Assembly (NCBI RefSeq): GCF_013376105.1
Contig: NZ_JAAMFM010000009.1
Coordinates: forward strand, 54,341-118,340
DNA: 64,000 nt
Reading direction: 5' to 3'
Origin: Arthrobacter wenxiniae
GTDB taxonomy: Bacteria; Actinomycetota; Actinomycetes; Actinomycetales; Micrococcaceae
Shown piece by piece: positions 45,775 through 54,815 of this stretch. Each line of letters starts with the position of its first letter. Position 1 is the first letter of the stretch. The notes beneath the pieces are model-generated. The model was not told where the DNA came from and did no database searches. It worked only from the letters and a program-made list of their open reading frames with translations. Both the position numbers and the translations under genes were made by a program.

Positions 45775-46670
45775 CACCCGAGGTGCGGGGCCACCAGCTC
45801 GGCGTACCGCTGCTTGACCGTGTCGATGACGTCCGCGCAGGGCCGGTTCCAGATCTCCTCGTTGAAGATCTCCACCTCGACCGGGCCGTCGTAGCCTGCC
45901 CCGGCAACCCACGCGCCGATCGACGCGAAGTCGATGACGCCGTCGCCCATGAATCCGCGGGACAGCAGCGCGTCCGCGGCGATGGGCAGGTTGAAGTCGC
46001 ACACCTGGTAGGTCGCGATGCGGCCCTCGGCGCCGGCGCGGGCGATCTGCTCACGCAGCGACGGATCCCACCAGACGTGGAAGGTGTCGACCACGACGCC
46101 GACGGCCCCGGCCGGGTGCGGCGCGGCCAGGTCCAGGGCCTGGCCCAGGGTCGAGAGCACGGCGCGGTCGGCGGCATACATCGGGTGCAGGGCTTCCAGG
46201 ACCAGGCGGACGCCGTGTTCCAGGGCGAACGGCACCAGCTCGGCGAGGCGGTCCGCCACGCGCCGGCGGGCCAGCACCAGGTCCTTGCCCCCGGCGACGG
46301 CGGGTGCGCCGCCCCCGGCGTCCACGGCGCCGGGGGCCACGCTGAAGTCGGGCAGCCCGCCCACCACCATGATGACTTCGGTGGTGCCGAGTGCCTTCGC
46401 CTCGAGGATGGCGGCCTTGTTGTCCTCGAGGGCGGCGGCCTGGCCAGCCTCGTTCGCCGCGGTCAGGAAGCCGCCGCGGCACAGGCTGGAGACCCGCAGG
46501 CCGGACGCCTTGACCAGCTCGACGGCCGTGTCAAGGCCGACTTCGGCGACCTTGTCGCGCCACAGGCCAATGTGGGAAAGGCCGGCGGCGACGCTGAGGT
46601 CGAGGGCTTCGGTGAGCGAGGCCCTCTTGATGGTGGCCGTGTTGATGGAGAGCTTTTCGAAGGTGCTCAT
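45774..46670 (-). CDS. Sugar phosphate isomerase/epimerase-like TIM barrel protein
   Basis: This 298-residue AP endonuclease family 2/xylose isomerase-like TIM barrel has the metal-site residues of the family in order: Glu of LVLEALHP (about residue 152), the Asp and His of VVVDTFHVWWDP (about 188-199), and Glu of EVEIFNEEIW near residue 270. Relatives isomerise, epimerise, dehydrate or eliminate on keto-sugars. It is the last gene of a three-gene operon with a Gfo/Idh/MocA dehydrogenase and a DUF993 protein; its ATG overlaps the DUF993 stop by four bases. It may act on a keto-sugar made by the dehydrogenase. Substrate unknown. Confidence 0.87.
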   Translation of the reverse strand: MSTFEKLSINTATIKRASLTEALDLSVAAGLSHIGLWRDKVAEVGLDTAVELVKASGLRVSSLCRGGFLTAANEAGQAAALEDNKAAILEAKALGTTEVIMVVGGLPDFSVAPGAVDAGGGAPAVAGGKDLVLARRRVADRLAELVPFALEHGVRLVLEALHPMYAADRAVLSTLGQALDLAAPHPAGAVGVVVDTFHVWWDPSLREQIARAGAEGRIATYQVCDFNLPIAADALLSRGFMGDGVIDFASIGAWVAGAGYDGPVEVEIFNEEIWNRPCADVIDTVKQRYAELVAPHLG

Positions 46671-47908
46671 GTGTTGGCGCCTTCCAAGACTGCTGACCCA
46701 ACTGCGGCCTCGGAGGAAACGCCTGCGGTGTTCAGGAACCCCGCCATGCGGGTGGCGGCCAGCCCGGGGTTGAGCAGCAGGCCGGCCGTGTTGGCCAGGC
46801 GGAACAGCCTGACCAGGTGGTTGACGTCGCGCCCGGAGTGCAGGCCCCCGACCATCTGGAAGCCGGCCTGGTGGCCGTTGAGCCAGGCGAGGAAGGCGAT
46901 GCCCGTCTTGTAGTGGTACGTGGGCGCCTCGAAGATGTGCAGGCCAAGGTCCCGGGTCGAGTCCAGGATGGCCCGCGCCCCGGCCGGACGGCCGGCATCG
47001 TATTCCTGCAGGGCGGTTGAGGCGGCGGGGGCGATCGCGGCAAAGATGCCCAGGAGCGCGTCCGAGTGGTGGGAGCCGTCGCCGTCAATGAGCTCGGGGT
47101 AGTTGAAGTCGTCCCCCGTGTACAGGCGCACGCCCCCCGGGAGGCCGGCCCGCAGCGCAACCTCGTGGCTGGCGTCCAGCAGGGAAACCTTCACGCCGTC
47201 CACCTTCGCGGCGTGCGCCTCAACGAGCTGCTCGAACGTGACCGTGGCGGCGGAGACATCGTCGCTGCCCCAGTAGCCGGCCAGGGCACGGTCGAACATG
47301 GTGCCCAGCCAGTGCAGGACAACAGGCTCCTTCACCTCGGACAGCAGCGTGCCGTAGAGGGCCAGGTAGTCTCCGGGGCCCGCGGCAACCTTGGCCAGGG
47401 CGCGCGAGGCCATGATGATGACCTTGGCGCCGGAGGCCTCGACGACGGCGATCTGCTCGCGGTAGGCGGCCAGTACCGCGGCCAGGCCGGCCTCGCCGGG
47501 CTCAACGGAGGCCGGGTCCAGCTGGTCGGTGCCGGCGCCGCAGGCCAGGAGGTCGCGGACCGTGCGCTCGGGGCTCGCAAAGAGGGCGGCCTCGGCGGCG
47601 GAACGGTTGATGAGCTCCTGCGTGGCGGCCCAGTCGAGGCCCATGCCGCGCTGGGCGGTGTCCATGGCGTCGGCGACGCCCAGGCCCCAGCTCCACAGTT
47701 CGCGGCGGAAGGCCAGGGTGGCGTCCCAGTCAATGTCGGCCGGGGCGCCGGGGACGTTGCCGCCCAGCACCTTCGGAGTGACGTGGGCTGCCGCGTAGAC
47801 CTTGCGGCTGGTGATCAGGGACGCCGGCTTGCGCCACGGGCCGGTCGCGTTCAGCGTCAGGGTTTCAAGCCCGCCGGTGGCGAGCGGCAGGGTGATGGAG
47901 GTGGTCAT
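46667..47908 (-). CDS. DUF993 family protein (dihydrodipicolinate-synthase-like)
   Basis: This 413-residue DUF993 protein has no experimentally clear function that I know of. It looks like a TIM barrel of the DHDPS/NAL class I aldolase group; VDGVKVSLLD may carry the Schiff-base Lys, and GVRLYTGDDFNYPELIDG and KTGIAFLAWLNGHQAGFQ are distinctive blocks. ATG 47908 (MTTSITLPL) is 2 nt after the oxidoreductase stop; the longer open frame upstream is a shadow. Lying between a dehydrogenase and an isomerase gene, it could cleave a keto-sugar by retro-aldol or perform a dehydration. Confidence 0.85.
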   Translation of the reverse strand: MTTSITLPLATGGLETLTLNATGPWRKPASLITSRKVYAAAHVTPKVLGGNVPGAPADIDWDATLAFRRELWSWGLGVADAMDTAQRGMGLDWAATQELINRSAAEAALFASPERTVRDLLACGAGTDQLDPASVEPGEAGLAAVLAAYREQIAVVEASGAKVIIMASRALAKVAAGPGDYLALYGTLLSEVKEPVVLHWLGTMFDRALAGYWGSDDVSAATVTFEQLVEAHAAKVDGVKVSLLDASHEVALRAGLPGGVRLYTGDDFNYPELIDGDGSHHSDALLGIFAAIAPAASTALQEYDAGRPAGARAILDSTRDLGLHIFEAPTYHYKTGIAFLAWLNGHQAGFQMVGGLHSGRDVNHLVRLFRLANTAGLLLNPGLAATRMAGFLNTAGVSSEAAVGSAVLEGANT

Positions 47909-47910
47909 GG

Positions 47911-49137
47911 TTAAAGCTCGATTTCCGGGATGTCCAGGGTGCGGCGCTCCTCGGAGGACCGCAGGCCCAGCTCGGCCAGCTGCACGCCGCGCGCTGCGGA
48001 GAGCAGGCCGAAGCGGTGTTCGCGGCCGGCAGCAACGTCGCGCAGGAACTCCTCCCACTGCAGCTTGAAGCCGTTGTCCAGTTCCGCGTTCGCCGGGACT
48101 TCCTGCCACTGCGCCCGGAAGGATTCGGTGACGGGCAGGTCCGGGTTCCAGACGGGTTTGGGCGTGTGGGCGCGCTGCTGGGCGACGCACTTGTTCAGGC
48201 CGGCCACAGCGGAGCCGTGGGTGCCGTCGATCTGGAACTCCACGAGTTCGTCGCGGTGGACGCGCACGGCCCAGGAGGAGTTGATCTGGCCGATGACGGG
48301 GTCGCCGTCCGGGGTCTCGAGCTCAAAGATGCCGTAGGCGGCGTCGTCGGCGGTTGCCTTGTACTCCTTGCCCGCCTCGTCCCAGCGGGCCGGAATGTGG
48401 GTGGCGGTCTTCGCGGCGACGCTCTTGACCTTGCCGATGATCCCTTCCAGGACGTAGTTCCAGTGGCAGAACATGTCGGTGGTCATGCCGCCGCCGTCTT
48501 CCTTGCGGTAGTTCCAGGAGGGGCGCTGGGCCGCCTGGTGGTCGCCTTCGAAGACCCAGTAGCCGAACTCTCCGCGGATGGAGAGGATCCGTCCGAAGAA
48601 GCCCTCATCGACCAGGCGGCGCAGCTTGACCAGGCCGGGCAGGTACAGCTTGTCGTGCACGACTCCGGCGGTGATGCCCGCTTCCCGGCCGATGCGGGCC
48701 AGCTCGATGGCCTCTTCCAGGGTCTCGGCCGTGGGCTTCTCGGTGAAGATATGCTTGCCGTTGGCCATGGCCTTCTTCAAGGTGGCGGCGCGCAGGCTGG
48801 TCATGGAGGCGTCAAAGACGACGTCGACCGTGGGGTCGGCGATGACCGCGTCCAGGTCGGTGGTCCAGTGCCCAACGTTGTGCAGCCCGGCCAGCTCGCG
48901 CACCTTGGCCTCGTTGCGGCCCACCAGGATGGGCTCGATGGCAACCTTGGTGCCGTCTTCCAGTGTCAGCCCGGTTTCGCGCAGGGGCAGGATGGAGCGG
49001 AGCAGGTGCTGGCGGTAGCCCATGCGCCCGGTGATGCCGTTCATGGCGATGCGGATGACCTTCCCTCCACCCCCCGTACTGGTGCCGGCGGTAGTGGCTG
49101 CGGTGGCGGCCCGTTCGGTGGTGGCTGTCAGCGACAC
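47911..49137 (-). CDS. Gfo/Idh/MocA family oxidoreductase
   Basis: This 408-residue NAD(P)-dependent dehydrogenase starts its Rossmann fold at VIRIAMNGITGRMGYRQH (about residues 26-43), an unusual GxxGRMG-type loop. The Gfo/Idh signature EKPTAET follows at about residue 142, and TTDMFCHWNYVLEG carries the usual Asp/His catalytic pair. Family members oxidise inositols, 1,5-anhydrosugars, levoglucosan or glycosides at C3 to keto-sugars. It is first in the LacI-controlled operon. The GTG at 49137 has AAGGAG 6 nt upstream. The first 25 residues are a disordered Thr/Ala/Gly stretch. Confidence 0.88.
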   Translation of the reverse strand: MSLTATTERAATAATTAGTSTGGGGKVIRIAMNGITGRMGYRQHLLRSILPLRETGLTLEDGTKVAIEPILVGRNEAKVRELAGLHNVGHWTTDLDAVIADPTVDVVFDASMTSLRAATLKKAMANGKHIFTEKPTAETLEEAIELARIGREAGITAGVVHDKLYLPGLVKLRRLVDEGFFGRILSIRGEFGYWVFEGDHQAAQRPSWNYRKEDGGGMTTDMFCHWNYVLEGIIGKVKSVAAKTATHIPARWDEAGKEYKATADDAAYGIFELETPDGDPVIGQINSSWAVRVHRDELVEFQIDGTHGSAVAGLNKCVAQQRAHTPKPVWNPDLPVTESFRAQWQEVPANAELDNGFKLQWEEFLRDVAAGREHRFGLLSAARGVQLAELGLRSSEERRTLDIPEIEL

Positions 49138-49194
49138 TGGAAACTCCTTGAAGGGGGTGGTGGCCGCGGCGGGTGGTCCGGCGTGGCCCGAAGT

Positions 49195-49239
49195 TTGGAA
49201 AGCGCTTTCCAATATATGCTGAACATAGCCGCCGGTCAA
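49195..49239 (-). promoter_or_regulatory. Operon promoter with perfect LacI-type operator
   Basis: On the minus strand TTGACC (49234-49239) and TATATT (49211-49216) are separated by exactly 17 nt, a near-consensus promoter for the oxidoreductase operon. TTGGAAAGCGCTTTCCAA (49195-49212) is a perfect 18-bp palindrome overlapping the -10 end and the expected start point. That is a canonical LacI/CcpA-family operator placed to block initiation, and the divergent LacI gene starts 83 bp away. Confidence 0.88.
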
Positions 49240-49295
49240 GACCCCTCAGACGTGTCCGCCGGACCCACAGCCATTCCACGAGAAGGATCCGCACC

Positions 49296-50354
49296 GTGAG
49301 CGTGAAACTAGCAGAAGTGGCCCGCCAGGCCGGCGTGTCGCTGGCCACCGCCTCCCGGGTCCTGAACGGCTCCGCCCGGACGCCGGCCGCCGCCATCGCG
49401 GACCGCGTCAGGGCCGCGGCCGACGAGCTTGGCTACGTTGCGAACGCACAGGCGCAGGCCCTGGCCCGGTCCACAACGGGGCTGGTGGGCCTGGTGGTCC
49501 ACGACATCGCCGACCCCTACTTTTCCGCAATTGCCCACGGCGTCCAGGAGTCCGCGCTGCAGCACGGCCACCAGGTGCTGCTCGCGGGCACGGACATCGC
49601 CGGCGGTGCCGAACCGGAGCGCAGCGCAGAATTGTCCGCCGTCAACGCCTTCATCTCCTACCGCACGGACGCAATCATCCTCGCGGTGTCGCGGCTGAAG
49701 GAGGAGGACCCGCGGCTTTCCGCCGCCCTGGGCCGCTACATCAAAAACGGGGGCCGGGTGGTGGCCCTGGGCGCCACGACCATCCCGGGGGCGCAGTCGC
49801 TGACCCTGCCCAACAGGGAAGGGGCGGCCGCGCTGGCCCGTGCCCTCATCGACCGCGGCCACGCCCGGTTTGCCGTCCTCGCCGGCCCCGGGGACCGGAA
49901 CACGGCCCGCCGACGCGTGGAGGGCTTCCTGGACGCCCTGGCCGCGGCCGGAATCGATCCGCTGGCCGTGGTCCCGGGCGGTTTCAACAGCCAGGGTGGC
50001 TTTGACGCCGCGCTCGAGTGCCTGGACGCGCTCGGCATCAGGCCCGGCGGCGCCGCGGCGGGGGACGGCGGCGGTGTTGCCGCCGGCGTGTGCCTCCTGG
50101 CGGCCAACGACGTCATGGCCCTCGGCGCCATGACGGCGCTGCGCTCGCGCGGGCTGCGCATCCCCCAGGACGTGCAGGTGGCCGGCTTTGACGACATCCC
50201 CACCCTGCGCGACCACTCCCCCGGGCTGACCACGTATCGGCTGCCGCTGAAGGGGATTGGCCGGCTCGCGGCGGAGCTGGCCCTGGACCCGGAGCACGCA
50301 CCCGGGGCCGGCATCACGGGGGAAGTCATCCTGCGCGAAAGCGCCGGGGCATAG
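49296..50354 (+). CDS. LacI-family transcriptional regulator
   Basis: This 352-residue repressor has an N-terminal LacI helix-turn-helix (VKLAEVARQAGVSLATASRVLNG, about residues 3-25) and the hinge helix ANAQAQALAR. A periplasmic-binding-protein-like sugar domain follows (GLVVHDIADPYFSAIAHGV, then CLLAANDVMALGAM and VQVAGFDDIPTLRDHSPGLTT). It should bind the palindrome at 49195-49212 and release it on binding a sugar. The GTG at 49296 has AAGGAT 9 nt upstream. It is divergent from the DUF993 operon it probably controls, and may regulate itself through the same site. Confidence 0.93.
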   Translation: MSVKLAEVARQAGVSLATASRVLNGSARTPAAAIADRVRAAADELGYVANAQAQALARSTTGLVGLVVHDIADPYFSAIAHGVQESALQHGHQVLLAGTDIAGGAEPERSAELSAVNAFISYRTDAIILAVSRLKEEDPRLSAALGRYIKNGGRVVALGATTIPGAQSLTLPNREGAAALARALIDRGHARFAVLAGPGDRNTARRRVEGFLDALAAAGIDPLAVVPGGFNSQGGFDAALECLDALGIRPGGAAAGDGGGVAAGVCLLAANDVMALGAMTALRSRGLRIPQDVQVAGFDDIPTLRDHSPGLTTYRLPLKGIGRLAAELALDPEHAPGAGITGEVILRESAGA

Positions 50355-50365
50355 CGCCCCGGCGC
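50341..50365. terminator. Bidirectional terminator overlapping the LacI stop
   Basis: GCGCCGGGGC (50341-50350) and GCCCCGGCGC (50356-50365) form a perfect 10-bp stem around ATAGC, which includes the TAG stop of the LacI gene. The AMIN-like gene ends 11 nt beyond on the other strand, so it probably terminates both. Confidence 0.65.
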
Positions 50366-50375
50366 GTCCCAACGC

Positions 50376-50924
50376 CTACCAGCGGTGGGCGACGTCAACG
50401 ACCAGCCGCGTCTGGTTCCCCGGTCCGCCCAGCGTGAACACCGTGAACGGCAGGCGTGCCCGCACGCCCAGACCCAGCGTGGTCTGGGATTCAAAGCTGC
50501 CGCCCAGTGCCACCTGTCGGAACGTGGCGTAGCCGGCAGTGTTGACCAGCTCACGGGGATTGGCGGGGCTGTAGACGGCGGCGCCCGTCGCCACGTTGTA
50601 GGTGGGGTCCTTCACCACCACCTGCAGGAATGCGCCGCCGCGCAGCGGCAGCACAGCGCCGCTGCCCTCGCGGTGGACCGCGGAGACGTACTGCACCGTG
50701 TAGCCGCCGCCGTGGCCGCTGATGTCAACCACCAGGCGGTCAAAGCAGGCATGCCGGCCGGCCCTGACGTTGGAGATGGGTGCACTGGACAGCGTGCCTG
50801 CGGACTTCGCCAGGGAACCCCAGGTGATCCCGCAGTAGGGGGCCGCCTGTGACTGGCTTGGCGCCACCAAAACGAATGCGGCCAGCAGCCCCAGTACGGC
50901 CAGCCATGACTTGAACTTTCTCAT
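50376..50924 (-). CDS. Secreted AMIN-like domain protein
   Basis: This 182-residue exported protein has a signal peptide with MRKFKSW, a hydrophobic core (LAVLGLLAAFVLVAPS) and probable cleavage after SQA-A near residue 28. The rest is one beta-rich domain with the pattern RAGRHACFDRLVVDISG and TVQYV, ending TFTLGG-type strands and TRLVVDVAHRW. This matches the actinobacterial AMIN-like domain family thought to act in the cell envelope. No catalytic residues are obvious. The ATG at 50924 has AAGGGG about 8 nt upstream. Convergent with the LacI gene and probably a single-gene transcript. Confidence 0.8.
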   Translation of the reverse strand: MRKFKSWLAVLGLLAAFVLVAPSQSQAAPYCGITWGSLAKSAGTLSSAPISNVRAGRHACFDRLVVDISGHGGGYTVQYVSAVHREGSGAVLPLRGGAFLQVVVKDPTYNVATGAAVYSPANPRELVNTAGYATFRQVALGGSFESQTTLGLGVRARLPFTVFTLGGPGNQTRLVVDVAHRW

Positions 50925-51159
50925 TGGGAACACCCCTTGGGGGAATGTGTGCACTGAACGGGTGATGGGCAAGTTCAGGTTTATCGCACCACCGCACGGC
51001 ATGCGAGCCCCGGGAACCAAATGGCGGTGAATTGTTAGCACACAACGACGGCGGCCCCAAACGTTATCTCCCGTCTCACCTGCGACCAACCGTGACCGGG
51101 CGCCGTTGCATTGTTTCGATATGCTGGTTTGACACCGCACTTCGTTGAAAGGCGACCGC

Positions 51160-52128
51160 ATGGCCGCGCCCCGCCCCACGCCACCTGCCCGTCGAATGGG
51201 CGGCAAATCCCCGGCCGACGGCACCGACGCCGCCCTGGCCGCCCGCGCCACCGGCAGCAGCTGGAGGGCTGCGGCCCTGCGCTACTTTTCGCTGGCCAAA
51301 CCGGGAGTGCTCTTTGGCAATGTCCTCACCGCCGCCGCGGGCTTTGTGTTCGGCAGCCCCGGCCGCGTGGACTGGGCGCAGTTTCTGGCAGTCTGCGCCG
51401 GCACCACGCTGGTGATCGGCTCCGCCTGCGTGCTGAACAACGTACTGGACCGTGACATCGACTCGGTGATGGAACGGACCAGGAAGCGGGCCACTGTCAC
51501 AGGAAGCGTCGAGGCCCGCAATGCGCTGATCTTTTCAGTGCTCATGGGCCTGGCCGGCATCGCCATGCTGGTGGCCTGGACCAACTGGCTGGTGGTCGCC
51601 GTTGGGCTGGGCGGCTACCTGGCGTACGTGGTGCTCTACGGAATGCTGTCGAAGCGGATGACCGTCCACGGCACCCTGGTGGGCAGCATCTCCGGCGCCG
51701 CACCAATCCTTGGCGGATATGTGGGCGCCACCGGCAGGCTGGACGCCGGCGCCGCCATCGCGTTTCTCATGTTGTTTTTCTGGCAGCTGCCGGCCTTTTA
51801 CGCCATCTCCATCTACCGCCGCGACGAGTACGCCAGGGCGGGCGTTCCGGTCATTTCCGTGGCGCGCGGCGTTGCCCACACCAACGTCCGGATTCTCGCG
51901 TACGCGGTTGCCTTCGGCGTGGTGGCGCTGCTCCCCCAGCCCGCCGGCCTCGCCGGCTGGAGCTATACGGCGGTGATGGGCCCCCTGTGCATTGGATGGG
52001 TCGCGGCGGCCGTCCGGGGGCTCGCCGCCGAGCCGGCTGAGGCGTGGGCCCGGCTGATGTTCCGTTACGCCCTGGTGATGATGGCGGCACTCTCCATCAT
52101 GCTGGCCGTGGGGCCCCGCCTGCCTTGA
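51160..52128 (+). CDS. ctaB: Protoheme IX farnesyltransferase (heme O synthase)
   Basis: This 322-residue UbiA-family prenyltransferase makes heme O from protoheme and farnesyl diphosphate for terminal oxidases. The first Asp-rich motif is NNVLDRDIDSVMERTRKRA (about residues 91-109), the second is YRRDEYARAG region near residue 220, with YVVLYGMLSKRM between. Nine membrane helices are predicted after an approximately 35-residue disordered, basic N-terminus. ATG 51160 has GAAAGG 7 nt upstream, better than ATG 51145. No cytochrome oxidase or ctaA gene is in the window, so it stands alone. It converges on the nickel permease gene. Confidence 0.9.
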   Translation: MAAPRPTPPARRMGGKSPADGTDAALAARATGSSWRAAALRYFSLAKPGVLFGNVLTAAAGFVFGSPGRVDWAQFLAVCAGTTLVIGSACVLNNVLDRDIDSVMERTRKRATVTGSVEARNALIFSVLMGLAGIAMLVAWTNWLVVAVGLGGYLAYVVLYGMLSKRMTVHGTLVGSISGAAPILGGYVGATGRLDAGAAIAFLMLFFWQLPAFYAISIYRRDEYARAGVPVISVARGVAHTNVRILAYAVAFGVVALLPQPAGLAGWSYTAVMGPLCIGWVAAAVRGLAAEPAEAWARLMFRYALVMMAALSIMLAVGPRLP

Positions 52129-52138
52129 CGGGCCGCCA

Positions 52139-53206
52139 CTATCGGCCTGGGGGACCAGCCGGGCCGGGCGCGCGGGTGCGGTCCCGGCGCCAGCCCAAGG
52201 CGGCCACGCCCCACACCGCCAGGAACAATCCCACCAGCAACAGCCCTGCCTGGCCGAGGTCCAGTCCCGCCAGCCAGCTGGTGACGGGGTCCGTGAGCCG
52301 GAGCGCCTCGTGCAGCACGGCGGCGGCGGTCAGCGCCGAGATGAACAGGGCCGACGTCGCGGAAAGCCCCGTGACAACCATGTTGAAGCCGATCCGCCGG
52401 GCCGGGTTCATGAGGGCCGAGCGGTACATCTTCATCATGGCCATGCCGTTGGCGGTGTCGCAGAGCGTCATGGCCGCCGTGAAGGCCAAGGGCAGGGCCA
52501 GCAGCGCCCCGATGGAGATCCCGGCCAGCGCGGCCGAGGCGGTGAGCAGCAGGAACGCAATGGTGGAGGCCGTGTCAAAGCCCAGCCCGAACAGGAAGCC
52601 GAGCACATAAATGTCCCGGGGCCGCTTGACGCGGGACAGGGGCTTGGTCAGGAGCCGGGCCACCATGCCGGTGGGCACCAGCTCGCCGCCGGCCACCGAT
52701 CCGCCCCGGCGCACGCGCCGGAAGAGCACATTGGCCTTCAGGAACGCGGAGCCGTTGAACAGGCCGATGGCCAGCAGGAACAAGGCGGAAACGCCGGCCC
52801 CGGACACGGCCAGTGCCATGTTGGCGGCCGACCCCTCCCGGAGCAGCGTTCCCATGATTCCGGCGCCGCTGACCACCAGGATGCCGGCCAGCATCACCAC
52901 GGAGCTGTGCCCCATGCTGAAGGCAAAGCCGACGCTGACGGGAGCCCTGCCCTCGGCGGCAAACTTCCGGCTTGAGTTGTCGATGGCGGCGATGTGGTCC
53001 CAGTCGTAACTGTGCTTGACGCCGGCCAGGTACGCGGTGAGCACCAGGCCCAGGGCCAAGGGGTGCGGGTCGCGGAGGGCGGAGAAGGCCATCAGGGCGA
53101 CCACCGCGAGGTGAAGCGCGGCCACCGCCGCAAAGGTGGCACCTGCACGCCTGGCCACGGGGAGCTGCTCGCGCTCGAGGTATCCCCTCCGGGCGGTGGC
53201 GGTCAT
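52139..53206 (-). CDS. NiCoT-family nickel (cobalt) permease
   Basis: This 355-residue HoxN/NixA-type permease has about eight membrane helices. The NiCoT signature in helix 2 reads GVKHSYDWDHIAAIDNSSRK (H-x5-H type, with Trp at a position where Ala is usual). GFAFSMGHSSVVML and FLFGLGFDTASTIAF are the other family signatures. It should import Ni2+ with high affinity. Its ATG overlaps the ureD stop by one base (TGATG), making it the last gene of the urease operon, so it probably supplies the metal for urease maturation. Confidence 0.93.
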   Translation of the reverse strand: MTATARRGYLEREQLPVARRAGATFAAVAALHLAVVALMAFSALRDPHPLALGLVLTAYLAGVKHSYDWDHIAAIDNSSRKFAAEGRAPVSVGFAFSMGHSSVVMLAGILVVSGAGIMGTLLREGSAANMALAVSGAGVSALFLLAIGLFNGSAFLKANVLFRRVRRGGSVAGGELVPTGMVARLLTKPLSRVKRPRDIYVLGFLFGLGFDTASTIAFLLLTASAALAGISIGALLALPLAFTAAMTLCDTANGMAMMKMYRSALMNPARRIGFNMVVTGLSATSALFISALTAAAVLHEALRLTDPVTSWLAGLDLGQAGLLLVGLFLAVWGVAALGWRRDRTRAPGPAGPPGR

Positions 53207-54170
53207 CAGTATTTCCTCAGGTTCAGGTTTTCCTGGCCGTGCCAGCGCCTGCGGAGCAGGTCCACGGCGGCGGCCAGGATTTCGTTCAGGGGTTCGGTGG
53301 AGCGGGACAGGGCGCGCAGGGCCAGGCCGGGCCCGTCCAGCAGCGTGATCCCCAGCTGCCCCTGCGGGTCCATGGGCGCCAGGACGGTGTGAAGTTCGTC
53401 GACCAGCACACCATCGACGCGTGCGTCCATGACCAGCAGCGAGCCCAGGTGGGTGTGCCGGTCCATGAAGGACATGCCGTCCACCGGCGAGCCCGTCCGG
53501 GGCCGGATCAACAAGTTGTCCAGCACCCTCAGCCGTGCGTCAACGGAGACTTCGTTCCGGAGGCGGATCTCGTCGTAGCGGAACAGCTTCCCGTCCGGGG
53601 ACCACCCCGGCGTGAGGACCTCGGCCATGACGAACGATGCCGAGGGGTCCATGTCCACGGTGGTCACCTGGCGGTACGACGCTTCGCGGTAGGCGATGAG
53701 GGGGTCCGGGAGCAGTTCCAGCCGGGCCCCGGCCCCGAGCCGCACGTGGGTGTGCTGTTCGGCGCGGCTGCCGGGCGTGCGGTACACCTTGGTGGCTGAT
53801 TGAGTGGTCAGCAGCAGGTCCGCCCCCGGGGCGACATCAACCTCGATCAGGTACCTGTCCCCGCCCAGGTAGGCACCGCCCGGGTTGATGACCACGTAGC
53901 AGACCTGCCCGGACCCGTCGAGATAGTGCGGACGCAGGATCCGCAGCGCCCCGGCATGGTGTTGGCGCACCGCGATCGACTTGTCTCCGCGCCGGTCGAT
54001 GGACAGGGAAAGCGTCCCGGCCCACGGGGACGGTTCAGCAAGCCGGCCGACCGTGGCGGATCCGGTGTTCCCGGAGCTCGCGCCCAGGAGGCCGAGGCGG
54101 CCCGCGGCCGATTGGGCGGGGAGCGACCGAGGGAATGCCGGTCCGCCGCCAGCGGAGGTGACGGCTGCGG

Positions 54171-54174
<4 letters not shown>
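53206..54174 (-). CDS. ureD: Urease accessory protein UreD
   Basis: UreD/UreH (322 residues) is the scaffold that, with UreF and UreG, holds apo-urease for nickel and CO2 insertion. It is beta-helical and family blocks are visible: [24 protein letters not shown] (in parts), [41 protein letters not shown] and LLRRRWHGQ. The GTG at 54174 overlaps the ureG stop (GTGA), and ureD is followed by the nickel permease with a one-base overlap. A longer open frame extends back across ureG but is only a shadow. Confidence 0.93.
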
Positions 54175-54788
<614 letters not shown>

Positions 54789-54815
54789 GTGTGTCTCCTT
54801 CTAAAGTTTGTGGGG

